Assembly: GCA_037074705.1 (NCBI GenBank)
Contig: CM073590.1
Span: 36,851,895-36,915,894, forward strand
DNA length: 64,000 bases
Reading direction: 5' to 3'
DNA from: Zhengitettix transpicula
Lineage: Eukaryota > Arthropoda > Insecta > Orthoptera > Tetrigidae
Within the stretch, counting starts at the first letter, position 1. Each line of letters begins with the position of its first letter. A program made the translations under genes and the position numbers. Positions 23,987 through 35,160 of the stretch are shown here, piece by piece. A model generated the notes under the pieces. That model searched no databases. It worked only from the letters and a program-made list of their open reading frames with translations, and had not been told where the DNA came from.

Positions 23987-24165
23987 CTATCTATCGTGTG
24001 ATAATTTAATAGCCCTTTAAGTTTACAATTTACAAATTGAAATAAAAAATTCAAAACTGAATCACTATTATAAAATTTCGTTCCGAAACGTTATGAATAA
24101 ATATATTATTTACACATTAAACCGTAAATTAAAATTCAATAAAAGATTACATGCAAAAATACCTA
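23987..24165. other. AT-rich spacer
   Basis: Nothing recognised. Confidence 0.5.
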
Positions 24166-24169
24166 GTTG

Positions 24170-24424
24170 TGGGGTCGCAGCTTTCCCCTCTCCCTGCCTT
24201 GACCAGTTTAGGAGGCGGACTGCTCTTACCGTATGCCCAAGGTCTGCGACCCCGGAACATACACCTCTCAAAACAGGTCGAAGTATAATTTTTTTTATGG
24301 CAACAGGCTACATGAGGGTAATTCACGTTGGGCAACTCCCCTTTAATAGCATAGGAAGGTATTTGAAAGGGGGGATGCGGAAGGGTAGAGGAAGGTAACC
24401 AAGGGTTAACTAGGGCCCCCGGGC
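24170..24424 (-). mobile_element. 560-bp retroposon, copy C (two joined pieces)
   Basis: 24170-24285 matches the mid/5' part of the family (GGTCGCAGCTTTCCCC to AAAACAGG). After a T-rich linker, 24300-24424 matches the A-tailed 3' part (CAACAGGCTACATGAG to GGGCCCCCGGGC). Both lie reversed. The linker sits where tandem copies at 40.2-41.6 kb are joined. This may therefore be two truncated insertions nested head-to-tail. Confidence 0.85.
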
Positions 24425-27354
24425 ATAAAATACTATAAATAAATATTCACCTGTGAGTAAGAAGAAAGAAGAAGTTGTAGACAGGCTGTATATAGTGTAA
24501 TCCAACATAGTGTAGGAAAACTATACTTGCAACACACTTCAGATTCGTTTTATTAATAAAACAATAATTAATAAACTATTTTAATGACGAGTACGGTCCC
24601 TTTAATAGAACAATTTCAACAGAATGTCTGTCAACGTTGTTGTTCCACACAACCCCGGGTGTTAAATGTTATGCTCACACAGACCAAGTGATGCACGTCG
24701 TATCTAAATATTTTGCATAAATGCATACATAACACTACTTGTTGGCTTCCCTTTGATTCTGAGGATGTTAAATAGTTTGGAAGTTTATAGATCTAGTTTT
24801 ACTGATTTCATTGGTAGTGTACTGAGGAAATAGCACAAGTTAATGTAGCATTACATGTATAGATAATTAAGTAAGAACAACTTTGAAAATTAATTAATAA
24901 GATAAAATGAAGCGCACTGAAGTAAAAAAAATTATAAACTCATATATAAAATGAAATAAATAATACACAAATGAGGAAATTATGAGATAAATATTTCTTA
25001 ATTAGAAAAAAGTAAACTAGAAAAAAACTAAGTGCAATGGATTAATAAGTAATCGAGAAAATTAAATCGTTACGAAGTTTAAAAATAATGCCATGGATGA
25101 GAAAAATAATCAGTCAGTTAAATTATTAACATTATTGAGTTATAGTAAAAAGAAACAATTAAGGTGGACACATGAATGCACCTTATAGAACTTGTAACAG
25201 ATAACGAATGGCTACAAATTCTCTAATTTTTCTCATTTCATCAATGTTACTTGGACGGCAGAATAATTCGTCCGTGTCCAAATATTGATGAGTTGTTTGA
25301 AGCGAGATTTACAATAAGTACTAATACTTAGTATTTCAATTATTAAGATATTTATAATGAGAGAGTTTTTATGGATAATGGTAGTCTAAATCAACAGTTT
25401 ACGTATCGATTAATTAATTCATTATCACGCATTATACTATTTTAAAATTTTATATAAATATTCTAATATTATTAGCGTCTTTTATATATGTCGGTACACT
25501 ATTACAAAATAGCATAATTAATGCTGATAATTCCGTCTTAGCCCCTCAAATCTTTAATCGTTCAGTACTCAGGGCATTCAACTTCAAAACTAAAATCTAA
25601 CCAACCAAGTCTTTTGTATATTAAGAGTTAACTTGTTTGATTTGAACAATACGTTCAAGTATTTTAACTTTCAGGTTGACTCTAACCGAATGCCAGCCTG
25701 AGATTATCAACATATAAAATCAATTTCAGGGGTTGATAGAATGGACCTCAGAACGCTTTTAAACAAATTCTCTCACGTTTTTCTTCCATCGTAGCTGGTC
25801 GTTTCCAATTAAATATATAGGTTTCAAGCACAAAGTATTACCATACTATTCAAGTTCGATGGAGGAAAAATAAGCATAAGTCTTTATTATACCATAATCA
25901 AATTTTTTAATATTATAGAATCGTATTATAGAATCTATTACACGTATTATAGAATCTATTACACTGTAACAGACTGAACTTACGGCTATTTTTCTCCATA
26001 ACAATGATAATTTCAACACAATAGAAATGTAGGTTACGTTAATGAATATTGAATATTAATTACCTTTGAGAGATCTGCGAATATTCTTGTTACTTACAGA
26101 CTAATAAAGGCCAACCTTGGATTTATTTAACACGTTAACGACGGGAAGGATGTTTTAAGTTTCTTCAAGAGACTCAACCTTTCCTTGACACCCTAATGCT
26201 TGACGCACGCATTCCGCTTGGCATCCGTTTAACTGAGCAATATTATCAATTAACGATAGAAAAGGCATATGAATTTTTCTAACAATAAATTGAATATAAA
26301 CTACTCCATATTGAGAATGTTGGCCTATGGAATTTTCAATCTTTCGGGCATCAGTTTGAATTTTGCTTAACAAAGTATTCTAGTATCTGATACTCTTAAT
26401 ACTTAATTTAGAATAGATTTTAAAGTATTAATATTATTATTACTTTGTAATAAAATGCTGTTCAAATCTTAACGTAACATTCAGATGGTTGAGAGAGAAA
26501 TTTCTCGATGAAAAGGTTTTGATATTAATTACTTTTGTTACGAATATTGTATATTGCAATTACCAAATGGTTAATGAACCAAAATAAAATATTTATGTTA
26601 AGTTGTTTAATAAACAAAATGGATGCTACAAAATAATAATTTATTATATATAAATTAACATAGTTTTACCGGATTTCTAATACGAAAAAAATATTTACCT
26701 CGCTCTCTACAGGGATTATGTTGCCATTTATATAATATCAGATCTCTATAACTTAATGAGGGGTTTCTCACCCCATATTACAGTTTATCGTGTTTTGATA
26801 AATATGTGTACCAATTTTTGTTTATATCTGTCCACGCGTTTAAATTTGTATATAAATTAACGTAAATACATACATACAAATATACATTCTTTTTATTATA
26901 TAGATTCATATTATAGTATTATACATTATAATTTGTGTTAATTACAGTATATGTATAAACATTATAAGCTGTGTAACCACTGCTTACAACATGAGTCGTT
27001 TTCGTTTCGTTAACTTTATTTCCTTAGATAATAATACCTAAAATATTTGATTCAATATAAATGTTGCAGTTAAAAATTTATATTAACCTATAAACTGATT
27101 TAATTTCTAACAGAAACCTTTATAATACTTTGAAAAATTAAACAATTTCCGAGTTTAGGTAAAAATCAGCATGATTAAGAGAATGTTCGTAATTTATTGA
27201 CTGTGGAAGGAATTAATATCTTAGTTGCATTGAAAACAGACATAATTCTCAAGCAAACCGCTTATAATTCACCATTGGTCTGTAATTTTATTCACTTCTT
27301 GATTAAATACTCATAGAACGACCCTTGTCGACATGTTTTGCCTTTTAAACTTTA
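24425..27354. other. Long AT-rich non-coding stretch
   Basis: About 2.9 kb without a recognisable gene. The 72-residue minus-strand frame at 26155-26373 lies in a slightly GC-richer patch but has no family features. Confidence 0.45.
25925..25966 (+). repeat. 21-bp tandem repeat, two units
   Basis: ATTATAGAATCTATTACACG occurs twice in succession with a partial third unit just upstream (ATTATAGAATCGT). Confidence 0.9.
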
Positions 27355-27625
27355 GAATTTAAAATTGCCTTCTGTCCCCCTCGGTTGGGGTGGGTTGTTG
27401 GATCGGAATGTCAATTAGCTCGTATCGAACGGAGATCAGAAACTAACGTTTCCTTCCTCCTCGCTCGGCGTCTTTTTTTCTCAGTTCCCCTTCTATTCGC
27501 CTCAATGAAGTATGCAAACTTTGGACCGAAGCTCCAATTAGCCCTGAACCTGTAGCCAAGGCAGCCTCTTTTGCTTAAACACACATTCCTAAGAAGCCTG
27601 GTTGTTCATACACGCAATTCCTCTT
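27355..27625. promoter_or_regulatory. Possible conserved regulatory block
   Basis: Balanced composition with CCCCCTCGGTTGGGGTGGG, several CpGs and CTCGCTCGGCG, between AT-rich flanks. No open frame or repeat match. Regulatory role is inferred from composition only. Confidence 0.25.
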
Positions 27626-29139
27626 GAAACTATGGAACTGCACCACTTCAACTGAAATATATTTTGGATTGATAACTAAAAGTTGCACAAGACTGACAAC
27701 TATAGACATCAAATTGAATAAAACTAAGATAATTTAGAAGTTTGCTGAGTTTTACAGTATGGGAAAGTGTTTGGTGTCTGGTTTGCCTTATATACAAGTT
27801 TAACAATGTCGGATATCTAATCAGTTCTTGAGTGTCCATAACTTTGTGTAGCATAATATTGATGACTCATTATCGTCAGATAATATGGTTAGATGTTCTT
27901 GCCCAGCCATTCAAATGATCAGCTTCATTTTTCAGATTCAGTTTATTATCTTTCATCCATCAGATCATGTCTGTTAGATAGATGTTGCCTCAAGTAAAGC
28001 TTTTCTTCTATCTTAACATAATTCCCACTACTATTAATTCATATTGGACTGGATTCATTTATCACAACATTTCTGAGAGTAACCTCAGTGACTACACCAA
28101 CAAAACTCCCACAGCTGGAGACTGCTAGTCATCAGGCACGGTGTCGTCTTCCTTTCATCGCCTTACACTTTCTCATAGAATCAATTTTGATAGAAATCGC
28201 CTAAATATTGAAGGAAATAGGTGGCCCAACTTTGTACTGATGGATTAGTAATAATAATCTGGTCAGCCAGTGCAGATCCCGACTTCTTCTATCGGCTTCT
28301 ATCTGTGGTCGTACATGTGATATACAAGTAATCGATTGCAAATATTAATCGTGTGAAGAACAACGAATTTGATGCGTTGGGGTAAATTCGGATATTAGGA
28401 TAAATTTTCTCGTTGCTTCTAGCTCCAATATCATATTCAATATAGTACATTTTAACTGAAAACATTTCATAAATTGGTATTTTGTTACTTACTTTCAACA
28501 CCTAAGTTTGTCATATATATTATAATTATTTATAAATCAGAAATACTCAATATAACTTAATCAAAAATTGCCTTCCTTAAAAAATCTATTAACACTGTGT
28601 TATACCAAAAACTTGTCCGGATGTTAATGCATGATATATTGTCCAAATAAAAAAACATCACTTAAGATTACAACTTTCAAAGTTTAAAAAATATAATCAA
28701 TCGGTTTTATCAAAACGTATTACGGATTTCTCCAACAGGGCAATCAGTGTACAAAGTGACACTTGTATGCTAAATAATATATTTTATAAATTATTATGGA
28801 AAATAAGACTTGCGACCTAATTAATAATATCGTTGCCACAATAAAGTTACTCGGTAAAACGAAACAGGTTTGTAAGAATTTAAACAAACAATTGGTTTGG
28901 TGGTGACAGTCTGTGTGATGGTCATCCCTATCGTGACCTCTCCTCTTTAAAAGCATACTAAGGGATAGAAGGGGCCGCGGATTCCTCCGACTCTCGTGTA
29001 AGGTTCCAACTACGAGAACTAGTCTCTGAGAGGCCATTGACCACGAATTTAGCAAAATTAAAATATGATAATATTTGATCCATTCAAGACGCGCAGCTGA
29101 AAGATGAGAGTATTTTACGTATAAAAAAAAACATGATTC
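27626..29139. other. Non-coding stretch
   Basis: Mixed composition at 27960-28300, AT-rich after. No gene recognised. A 184-residue minus-strand frame (28744-29298) runs into the retroposon and is rejected as chance. Confidence 0.45.
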
Positions 29140-29483
29140 ATAATTCAACAGGAAGGCAAGCTCTCGCAGGTGGAACCTTCCTGGTAACACGGAGGGGGCT
29201 ACCTTCGGGGAATTCTTCCTCTCTCTCTGGTTTTGAAGTAAGGTTCCCACAAGTCCAGTCACATCTGTCAGTTTTGTGAAGAGTATGTTTCGGGGCACTG
29301 ATCTTGCCTACTGTTTCTATGAGCACAGTCAGCCAGCAACCTCCTAAACTGGTCGAGATGTGGAGAAGGTAATGCTGCGTTAACACTTTCATCATCGAAA
29401 GAGCGTGAGGCAATTACATAGAACCTGGCCAACCTGATGCAGGTTTTCTAGCGTTTGCCCTGCATCACTTTTAGGCATCCTCA

Positions 29484-29528
<45 letters not shown>

Positions 29529-29640
29529 ACGGACCGTAGTTACCGCTTGGCTACCTTCCTCTAATTTCCGCATCTCCTCTTTCAAATCTCTTTATATTGC
29601 TATTGTTGAATATTCCTCATGTGGCATATCACTCTAAAAC
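29140..29640 (+). mobile_element. 560-bp retroposon, copy D
   Basis: A near full-length but diverged copy in sense orientation: it starts with a CAGGAAGG-like block and ends CATGTGGCATATCACTC before an A-rich tail. An internal segment (the GGATCCTTAAACCAT region) is replaced by a long TA run. It abuts copy E tail-to-tail, with only about 15 bp of A-then-T-rich DNA between. Confidence 0.85.
29487..29525. repeat. (TA)n microsatellite inside retroposon copy D
   Basis: About 19 uninterrupted TA units, replacing some of the normal retroposon sequence. Confidence 0.95.
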
Positions 29641-29652
29641 ACTTTTTTTTTA

Positions 29653-30075
29653 GGGAAACAGGCTACATGAGGGAAATCCACATGGTGGAAACTCCCCTTT
29701 AATAGCATAGGAAGGGATCTTAAAGGGGGGATGCAGAAGGGTTGAGGAAGATAGCCAAGGGTTAAATAGGGCCCCCGGGCTATGGTTTAAGGATCCTACC
29801 CAGCAATTTGCCTAAAAGTGATGCAGGGAAAATCCTAGAAAAAACTGCATCAGGTATTTCGGGCATTTGGTACTTGTCCCACGCCCTTACGAGGGAGAGG
29901 AGTTAGCTTTCCCCTCTCCGTGCCTTGATCAGTTTAGGAGGCAGCTGGCCGACTATTCCAATAGTAATAGCGGACAACTGTTACCGTATGCCCAAGGTCT
30001 GCGACCCCGGAACATACACCTCTCAAAACAGGCCAAGGTGCCTCGGCATGTGGGAACCTTAGTTATATTTCAACT
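29653..30075 (-). mobile_element. 560-bp retroposon, copy E
   Basis: Reversed copy following the T-run TTTTTTTTTAGGG. It keeps the landmarks GGCTACATGAGG, GGGCCCCCGGGCTATGG, TGCGACCCCGGAACATA and the 5' part to GTGGGAACCTTAGTT. It forms an inverted pair with copy D. Confidence 0.9.
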
Positions 30076-30129
30076 GTGAGTCTGAACAAATCAAATGTTA
30101 TATTACAATGAAAAATTAACGTCTGTTTT

Positions 30130-30445
30130 GAAAATTAATAATAAGAAAAATAGCCAAATCCAGACAAATGAAGTGATGATATAAATACCACACAACGTTT
30201 CTGTAAACGTTTTTCCTTTCTTCAGGGTCTTAGAAAACTAAAAACCACAATAGCCAAGAGCGACACAACTCCACAATTCCGTTGACAAATTTTAAAACTT
30301 TTGAATTCCCCATAATTGTACTGTTTAGGCTCTTGTGATTTTAATTTTCGTAGCACCTGAAGAAGGAACAAGGTTTCCAGAAACATTGTGTGGTATTTAT
30401 ATCATCACTTCTTTTATCTGTACTTGGTTATTTCTCTTATTATCA
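30130..30445. mobile_element. Foldback element, family A copy 2
   Basis: Arms 30130-30240 and 30352-30445 are reverse complements carrying the family blocks (AATAATAAGAAAAATAGCC outside, ATAAATACCACACAACG inside). The central spacer of about 110 bp includes GAGCGACACAACT, also found in copy 1. The outer ends AAAATTAATAATAAG match the other copies. Confidence 0.85.
30352..30393 (+). ncRNA. Hammerhead-ribozyme-like motif, right arm of foldback copy 2
   Basis: AGCAC, CTGAAGA (30357-30363), hairpin with GGAA pairing to TTCC (30364-30379), GAAAC (30380-30384), ATT, GTGTGG. Stem I gives four pairs (GCAC with GUGU, one wobble). The G of the usual CGTT is A, which breaks the single stem III pair, so this copy is probably inactive. 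Confidence 0.5.
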
Positions 30446-31150
30446 AACCTTATATTAACAATTTAATCTCGAGTCTTAAGGAACAAATTTTTTAACAAAT
30501 ATATTTTACCAATTTTTTAAATAAGGATTGTAATGAGGTGAGAAAATTAAAGGATTTTGTATTTACAAAAAGACTTAAAGTAAACTAATAGGCGAAAGCA
30601 CGAGGACTGTAACATTTCGTAAAATAGCATAAATTTACCAATTCTCGTCGTTAATAAATAACTTGTGAAAGAGACGTTTAAGGCCTGACAAAGAAAATGT
30701 ATGAATGACATTTGCCGTATATCGAGAAACAGTTACTTTCTCGTTATGCGTATGATTAAAATTGGATATAATTAAGGACCTCAGATTACCTAAAACACGT
30801 TAACCATTAATACCCTATTTTTGTATAATTGCATTAATATCTTAAAGAGATATTCAAAGTTTTACCAACAAGAGTAAGATTGTCATAACAGATGTAAGTC
30901 GCTAATGACCAATAACTGTAAATTAAATAAATAAATAAAGTAAATAATTCATCATAAATTGCTACTAGAACAATGCAATCGTGTTTCGCTGAAGTTATTC
31001 CACTTCTCCGTTTGGTTTGGTTTATACCCGAAGGAAAGTTTTTCCCTCGGTCTAAGAAGCTGTAGTTCAGTAATTTCGGTAGCTGTGTTGACAATAGACA
31101 AAAAACTGTATAATTGGGCCATCATTTGAACTTCAATATTTGATATGACC
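30446..31150. other. AT-rich non-coding stretch
   Basis: Nothing recognised; the 86-residue minus-strand frame at 30834-31094 has no family features. Confidence 0.5.
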
Positions 31151-31450
31151 TCCCGGCAAATTGGCTTTTGGATTATAAGCTAACAGCCCCGCTTGTGTAG
31201 CTCGTTAAAGTATGCCGTAGCGCTTGGTGCTTGGTACTGAACAAAGTGTAGACGGTTTGCCTTTGTGTAAGTGGGAGGGAGAAAAACTTTATGAGTAGCA
31301 ACAATTCAAAGTTTTAACAAAGTGAAGAAATATAACCCGTGCTACGAATACAAAATCCTGTCCGCCGCTGTGTAAAAAAAATTAAAGCGGAACCTTCTCG
31401 GAGTGGTAAATTGTGTCATTAATTTCCTTGCGAAGTGACGATTATTTAAT
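31151..31450. other. GC-raised non-coding block
   Basis: About 300 bp of balanced composition (CCTCCCGGCAAATTGGC, GCCGTAGCGCTTGG); no open frame or repeat match. Confidence 0.25.
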
Positions 31451-32095
31451 AATGTTATTTAACTGACAATTTAGGGGCCATTCATGTAATGTCCAATAAT
31501 TCCGATATTTTAAAAAAATGAATCGTGAAACAAATCTGGCTGTGCGTAATACTTTTCTATAATTGAGACTGGGATAAAATTGTATTTAAATTGAAATAAA
31601 GGTCAACGTCCTTGGTTTAAAGTACAAAGCCTGAGTATATTAAAACGTATAAAAAGAGATATTTTAAAAATAAACAATTCCCTCAATATTTAAAAGAAAA
31701 TAAATATTAAAATTAGTCAACATACATAAGTCCTACCTATAAAACAACCTAAATCAGATAAAATATTCTGGCTGTTCGTCATACTTTAAGTCAAAATTAT
31801 TTAATGGAAAATGTTATGAAAATTATTCCTTATGATTTTCAAGTTGGAGGATTCAAAATAGATAAATTTATGTGTCACTACACTGATCGATTTACCCTTA
31901 CGTAAAAATTACTTAACAGGATACATATCTGATTGATTTGATTCGTACGTCCCATTTAAAGATTTTTCACTGGGTTGTGATACATTCGATAAATGTAGAC
32001 ACAAACAGATTGTTCTCAACTGTGGAGAAAAAATGGAACTATGAATAGACTTTACAGTAAATTACTCATAAAGCATTACAACTGGCTAGCTCATT
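31451..32095. other. AT-rich non-coding stretch
   Basis: Nothing recognised. Confidence 0.5.
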
Positions 32096-32410
32096 GGCAG
32101 AATTTTCATAAGGGAGACCAAGTTTCGTGTATTGTTGGCCATTTCCGACCAGAGACGTTGAACTCCGAGTAAAGCGTCTGACTCAAGCCGGAGTTCGTAG
32201 TTTCCCGCAGCAAGTTTATTTCCTCGCTGAACTCTGGACTACAACAAACTACATAATGGTCGTTGACATTCATAAATAAAACATTAGTGGCTGCTATTGT
32301 TGTTGTGTTGGCGGTCCCGGGAGGTTGTCGTAATGAGCTGCCCTTCAGGGCGTGATGCCATGCAAATTGCTGCTGTAGCTACGCTCCTCTGAATCGTGAA
32401 AATTTTTTCA
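32096..32410. promoter_or_regulatory. Possible regulatory block with an octamer site
   Basis: GC-raised, no coding. Contains a perfect POU octamer ATGCAAAT at 32360-32367, preceded by GGGCGTGATGCC, and TAAT-type cores. One octamer is weak evidence by itself; the contrast with AT-rich flanks adds a little. Confidence 0.3.
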
Positions 32411-33400
32411 CATGGAAGTGAGTTTTCCATCCATGGTAAAAAAGTGATGCATATGGATCTTGAATTTAATGTATCAGTATAATGTGTCCACTTTTTTAAT
32501 TTTAACGGATTATGCTGATAGCATGAAGAGAATGTTTTATCACTTTTACAATATTAATCATTTTCCTTTCACTGCCACAGAATTTCATTTTTTCATTTCA
32601 CTATACGACCGTAGATACGAAATAATTTAGTCAAATTTTACGTCCGTTCGTTTTGAATTTTGTATGACAAATCTTTCGTTACATTCGATGTAAGTGACCC
32701 GTTCTATTTCGGTTTTGCTAAATCGAAAGATTTATTAGTCATATCACATTTTACGTCTAGTTTCTTATTTTATCTCATTTACCTATCGTAAATAAAATTA
32801 TTTCTTTTAACAAATATTCAATAAAATGGTCTATATAATGGAAACAAATCCTGGAACTTAAATGAATTAAGGAGATTGCTGAGAGCGTACTCCCTTAAAA
32901 AGTTAATCTTCAAAGTAAGACGTAAGAAGGAATTATTTCACTGCTTGATGACGTGAAATCATCGCCTATGCCTTAACCATTTTTTTACTTCTTCGTCAGG
33001 GCAAATTTAAAATAGGTTCACGAGAATAAATACGGACGATCCGTAAGCGTCAACAAAGCATACCACGCTACTGTTCAATTTACCGTGGTTGTTGGAAAGA
33101 GTGGCAAAATATCGGATATCAAGAATCTGTTTAGCGAAACAAGGCATAGTTTAAAACATTACTTTAGAATGTATTAAAAAAATTCAACTACGTGTCGTTT
33201 TCATCATGTTGCGCTTTTAAGTTCTGACCCACTCATTGGTTGACATCTTACGATACACAGGCTTAGAACGGTGCATCTATATTTATTTACCCAATCGTCT
33301 AATTTTCTACACGTTGTTATATGATATATCTATTATTTCTACGCCGAAAAATACTGTATCCAATATAAAACGTTTGTAATGAAAAATTATGACAGTATTG
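32411..33400. other. AT-rich non-coding stretch
   Basis: No repeat or gene recognised. Confidence 0.5.
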
Positions 33401-34435
33401 AAAATTAATAATAATTAAGATAGCCAATTCCAGACAAAAGAAGTGGTGATATAAATACCACACAACGTTTTCGTTTTTGTCTCCAAGGCGCGGAAAAAGC
33501 GAACTTAAAATGTAATAAAAGCAGTGAAGTTAACCTGTGAAGATTTCATGGCCATTGTTTCGTTTTATAGTATCAGTTTAATTATGCTAGATTTTCTATG
33601 CACAATTTCTGATGTAATTCTAGAATAGTACATCTATATCTTACCGCTGTGCCAATCAAATGAGAGTTTAGAATTAAAGATATGTTTGGTGACTAAAGAT
33701 TGTTAGTCAATGGTAAGTTTTATATTGAACATAAGTTCTTTGTTACTGGTATTTCAGATCTTTTTATTTGCCCAATGTAGAAGGCGCTAGAGTAAAAAAA
33801 TTTGAAAGCTTCAAAATGATTGCTACAAATGTCAAGTAGGTCTTTGTAGTTCTTTTATTAAGAAGGAAAATGTATTAGTCGAACTGTAAATGATGAATAT
33901 TCTTTAAAATTTTTGACTAACTTGTGATATAAATATCATTCTTAAGAGAGAAATAAAAAGATTGAATTGAGTTTCTGGAGAGTATAGGGTTAGGGATTTA
34001 GTTATATCTAATTTTTATGTTTTAATTATTAAGATATGAGGGTATTAATTATAAATTAAAATGTATCGGACAATATTTATGTTATTTTGATGGAACGTGG
34101 AGTTATAAAGTAATATAGCTCTGTATACATGAGTGTATATCATAGCAACAAGGATTCCATAACCTTTATGTGGTATTTATTTTATCACTCTATTTTGTCT
34201 GTTAGTGCCTACTACCTCGTTTAATCCTTTGTCAAAATTTATGAAAGACCATAAAGATCGACTAAACAGATTTTTTTATCATAATTTAGTTTATGAAATT
34301 AATTTTAAAAATTTTGCTTTGCGTTATATCGGCCAGACTTTGATTACCAGAATTAAAGAACAGAATAACATTTCAAACATAGCCTCATAACTTAACATTG
34401 TTTATAACTAAATCATAAATCCGATTTTGATAAAA
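33401..34435 (+). mobile_element. Penelope-like element remnant with inverted family A arms
   Basis: The left arm (33401-33475) carries the foldback family blocks AATAATTAAGATAGCC and ATAAATACCACACAACG. The right arm (34150-34206) is the reverse complement, decayed (ATGTGGTATTTATTTTATCAC). Unlike other family A copies, about 670 bp separate the arms, and the right arm is followed at once by PLE coding sequence with a GIY-YIG motif. This places the foldback arms at the edge of a PLE and suggests that they are its terminal repeats. The inner 670 bp show no clear reverse-transcriptase motifs. The element ends where bacterial-type IS sequence begins near 34440-34456. Confidence 0.7.
34206..34432 (+). 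pseudogene. Penelope-like element GIY-YIG endonuclease fragment
   Basis: The frame reads KFMKDHKDRLNRFF, then NLVYEINFKNFALRYIGQT and TRIKEQNN. This is the hallmark of the PLE C-terminal GIY-YIG endonuclease: a VY.I strand, the YIGQT motif and the following R.KEH helix start (here KEQ). The cysteines found in the related copy at 13.9 kb (SCNNC) are changed to NFKNF here. A stop follows at about 34388, and after a frame change NHKSDFDK at 34412-34435 fits the next family block. The reverse-transcriptase domain that should precede is absent. This copy is the clearest of three PLE fragments in the window. Confidence 0.75.
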
Positions 34436-34455
34436 AAAAACACAGGTGTAACAAG

Positions 34456-34647
34456 ATAAAAAACTTTGAAGTTTTTACATGGCGATTGGTGATATAACAG
34501 GATTACGGTTATAATTTCTGAATGCGCTATTTCTGGTATTCTGGTCGGTGTTTTGCCATTTGATAAGAACCTATTTGCAAAATTATCACCTAGAGCACGA
34601 CAAAAATCCTCGACGCAGCAGTAAAGTTCTGTAATATCTTTCTTCAT
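34456..34647 (-). pseudogene. IS982-family transposase, N-terminal fragment
   Basis: The minus strand encodes MKKDITELYCCVEDFCRAL, then NGKTPTRIPEIAHSEIITV and ILLYHQSPCKNFKVFY. The ITELYC..DDFC-like start, the SEI.T..LL.HQS block and the KNFK.FY block are typical of IS982-family transposases as found in intracellular bacteria. The first 64 residues of about 290-300 fit; after that the frame runs into unrelated sequence and stops at 34408. Five or six bases upstream of the ATG is AGAGG (34654-34658 reversed), a plausible Shine-Dalgarno, as in a bacterial gene and not expected in insect DNA. The DDE residues lie in the missing part. I read this as a bacterial fragment integrated into the insect chromosome next to a PLE. 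Confidence 0.8.
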
Positions 34648-34714
34648 GGGTAACCTCTTAACTTACTCGAGCTTACCATATTTCCCCCTTCTTAGTTCTA
34701 CTTTTATCTATTTT

Positions 34715-34831
34715 CTAATCCATAACTGGGGTAACAAGGATGCCTTTGAGGCTTGGTTTGAGCAGGTTTTGACTCCAATTTTAAGGTCTGTACAAACTGT
34801 AATTCTTGATAACGCTGCTTTCCATAAATAA
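34715..34831 (+). pseudogene. IS630-family transposase, internal fragment
   Basis: The plus strand reads NKDAFEAWFEQVLTPIL then QTVILDNAAFHK. The F..W....L.P.L....VILDNA.FH pattern is the stretch around the second catalytic aspartate of IS630-type transposases, in the bacterial style rather than the metazoan Tc1 or mariner style. A stop follows FHK at 34829; KKSMIHKHE after it may continue the homology weakly. Nothing of the N-terminal DNA-binding part is recognisable. Upstream residues to 34646 stay in frame but have no match I know. It diverges outward from the IS982 piece about 70 bp away, so the two probably came as one already-rearranged bacterial segment. Confidence 0.7.
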
Positions 34832-34839
34832 AAAAAATC

Positions 34840-35160
34840 GATGATACATAAACATGAAACAAGATACGGTTGAAAGTATGATTTTTTTACAGAATCTCTG
34901 ACATGTCATCTTTATTTTTGTATCCTTGGTTCTCTTATTTTCTTTGTAGCTCAGTTCGTCTATTTCTTATGTTTGACGAAGATCTACTGGTACTGGAAAA
35001 ATAACCGTTATAAGTTTGATATATATTTTCAGTAATTCTAGTCTGTAGTCTAGGTTAAAGATTTGTTCTAGTATAGTTTAAACGCTTTATAAAAATATTG
35101 ACGCAGACATAGAAAGTGTTCGGAATGTAAAAGTGAGTTGTTAAAAAAATGCACTGTACT
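34840..35160. other. AT-rich non-coding stretch
   Basis: Nothing recognised; it might hold further decayed bacterial or PLE sequence. Confidence 0.4.

Noticed and set aside
28744..29298. 184-residue minus-strand open frame, the longest in the window
   Set aside because: Half of it lies inside retroposon copy D read against its sense strand; no domain, and residue make-up follows base composition.
33678..33700. miR-190-like seed (AGATATGTTTG)
   Set aside because: Agreement ends after about 11 bases and no precursor hairpin partner is present.
34206..34831. Whole region as bacterial contamination of the assembly
   Set aside because: PLE sequence abuts the IS fragments on one side and AT-rich insect-like DNA on the other, and both IS pieces are decayed. 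Long reads are still needed to exclude a chimera fully.
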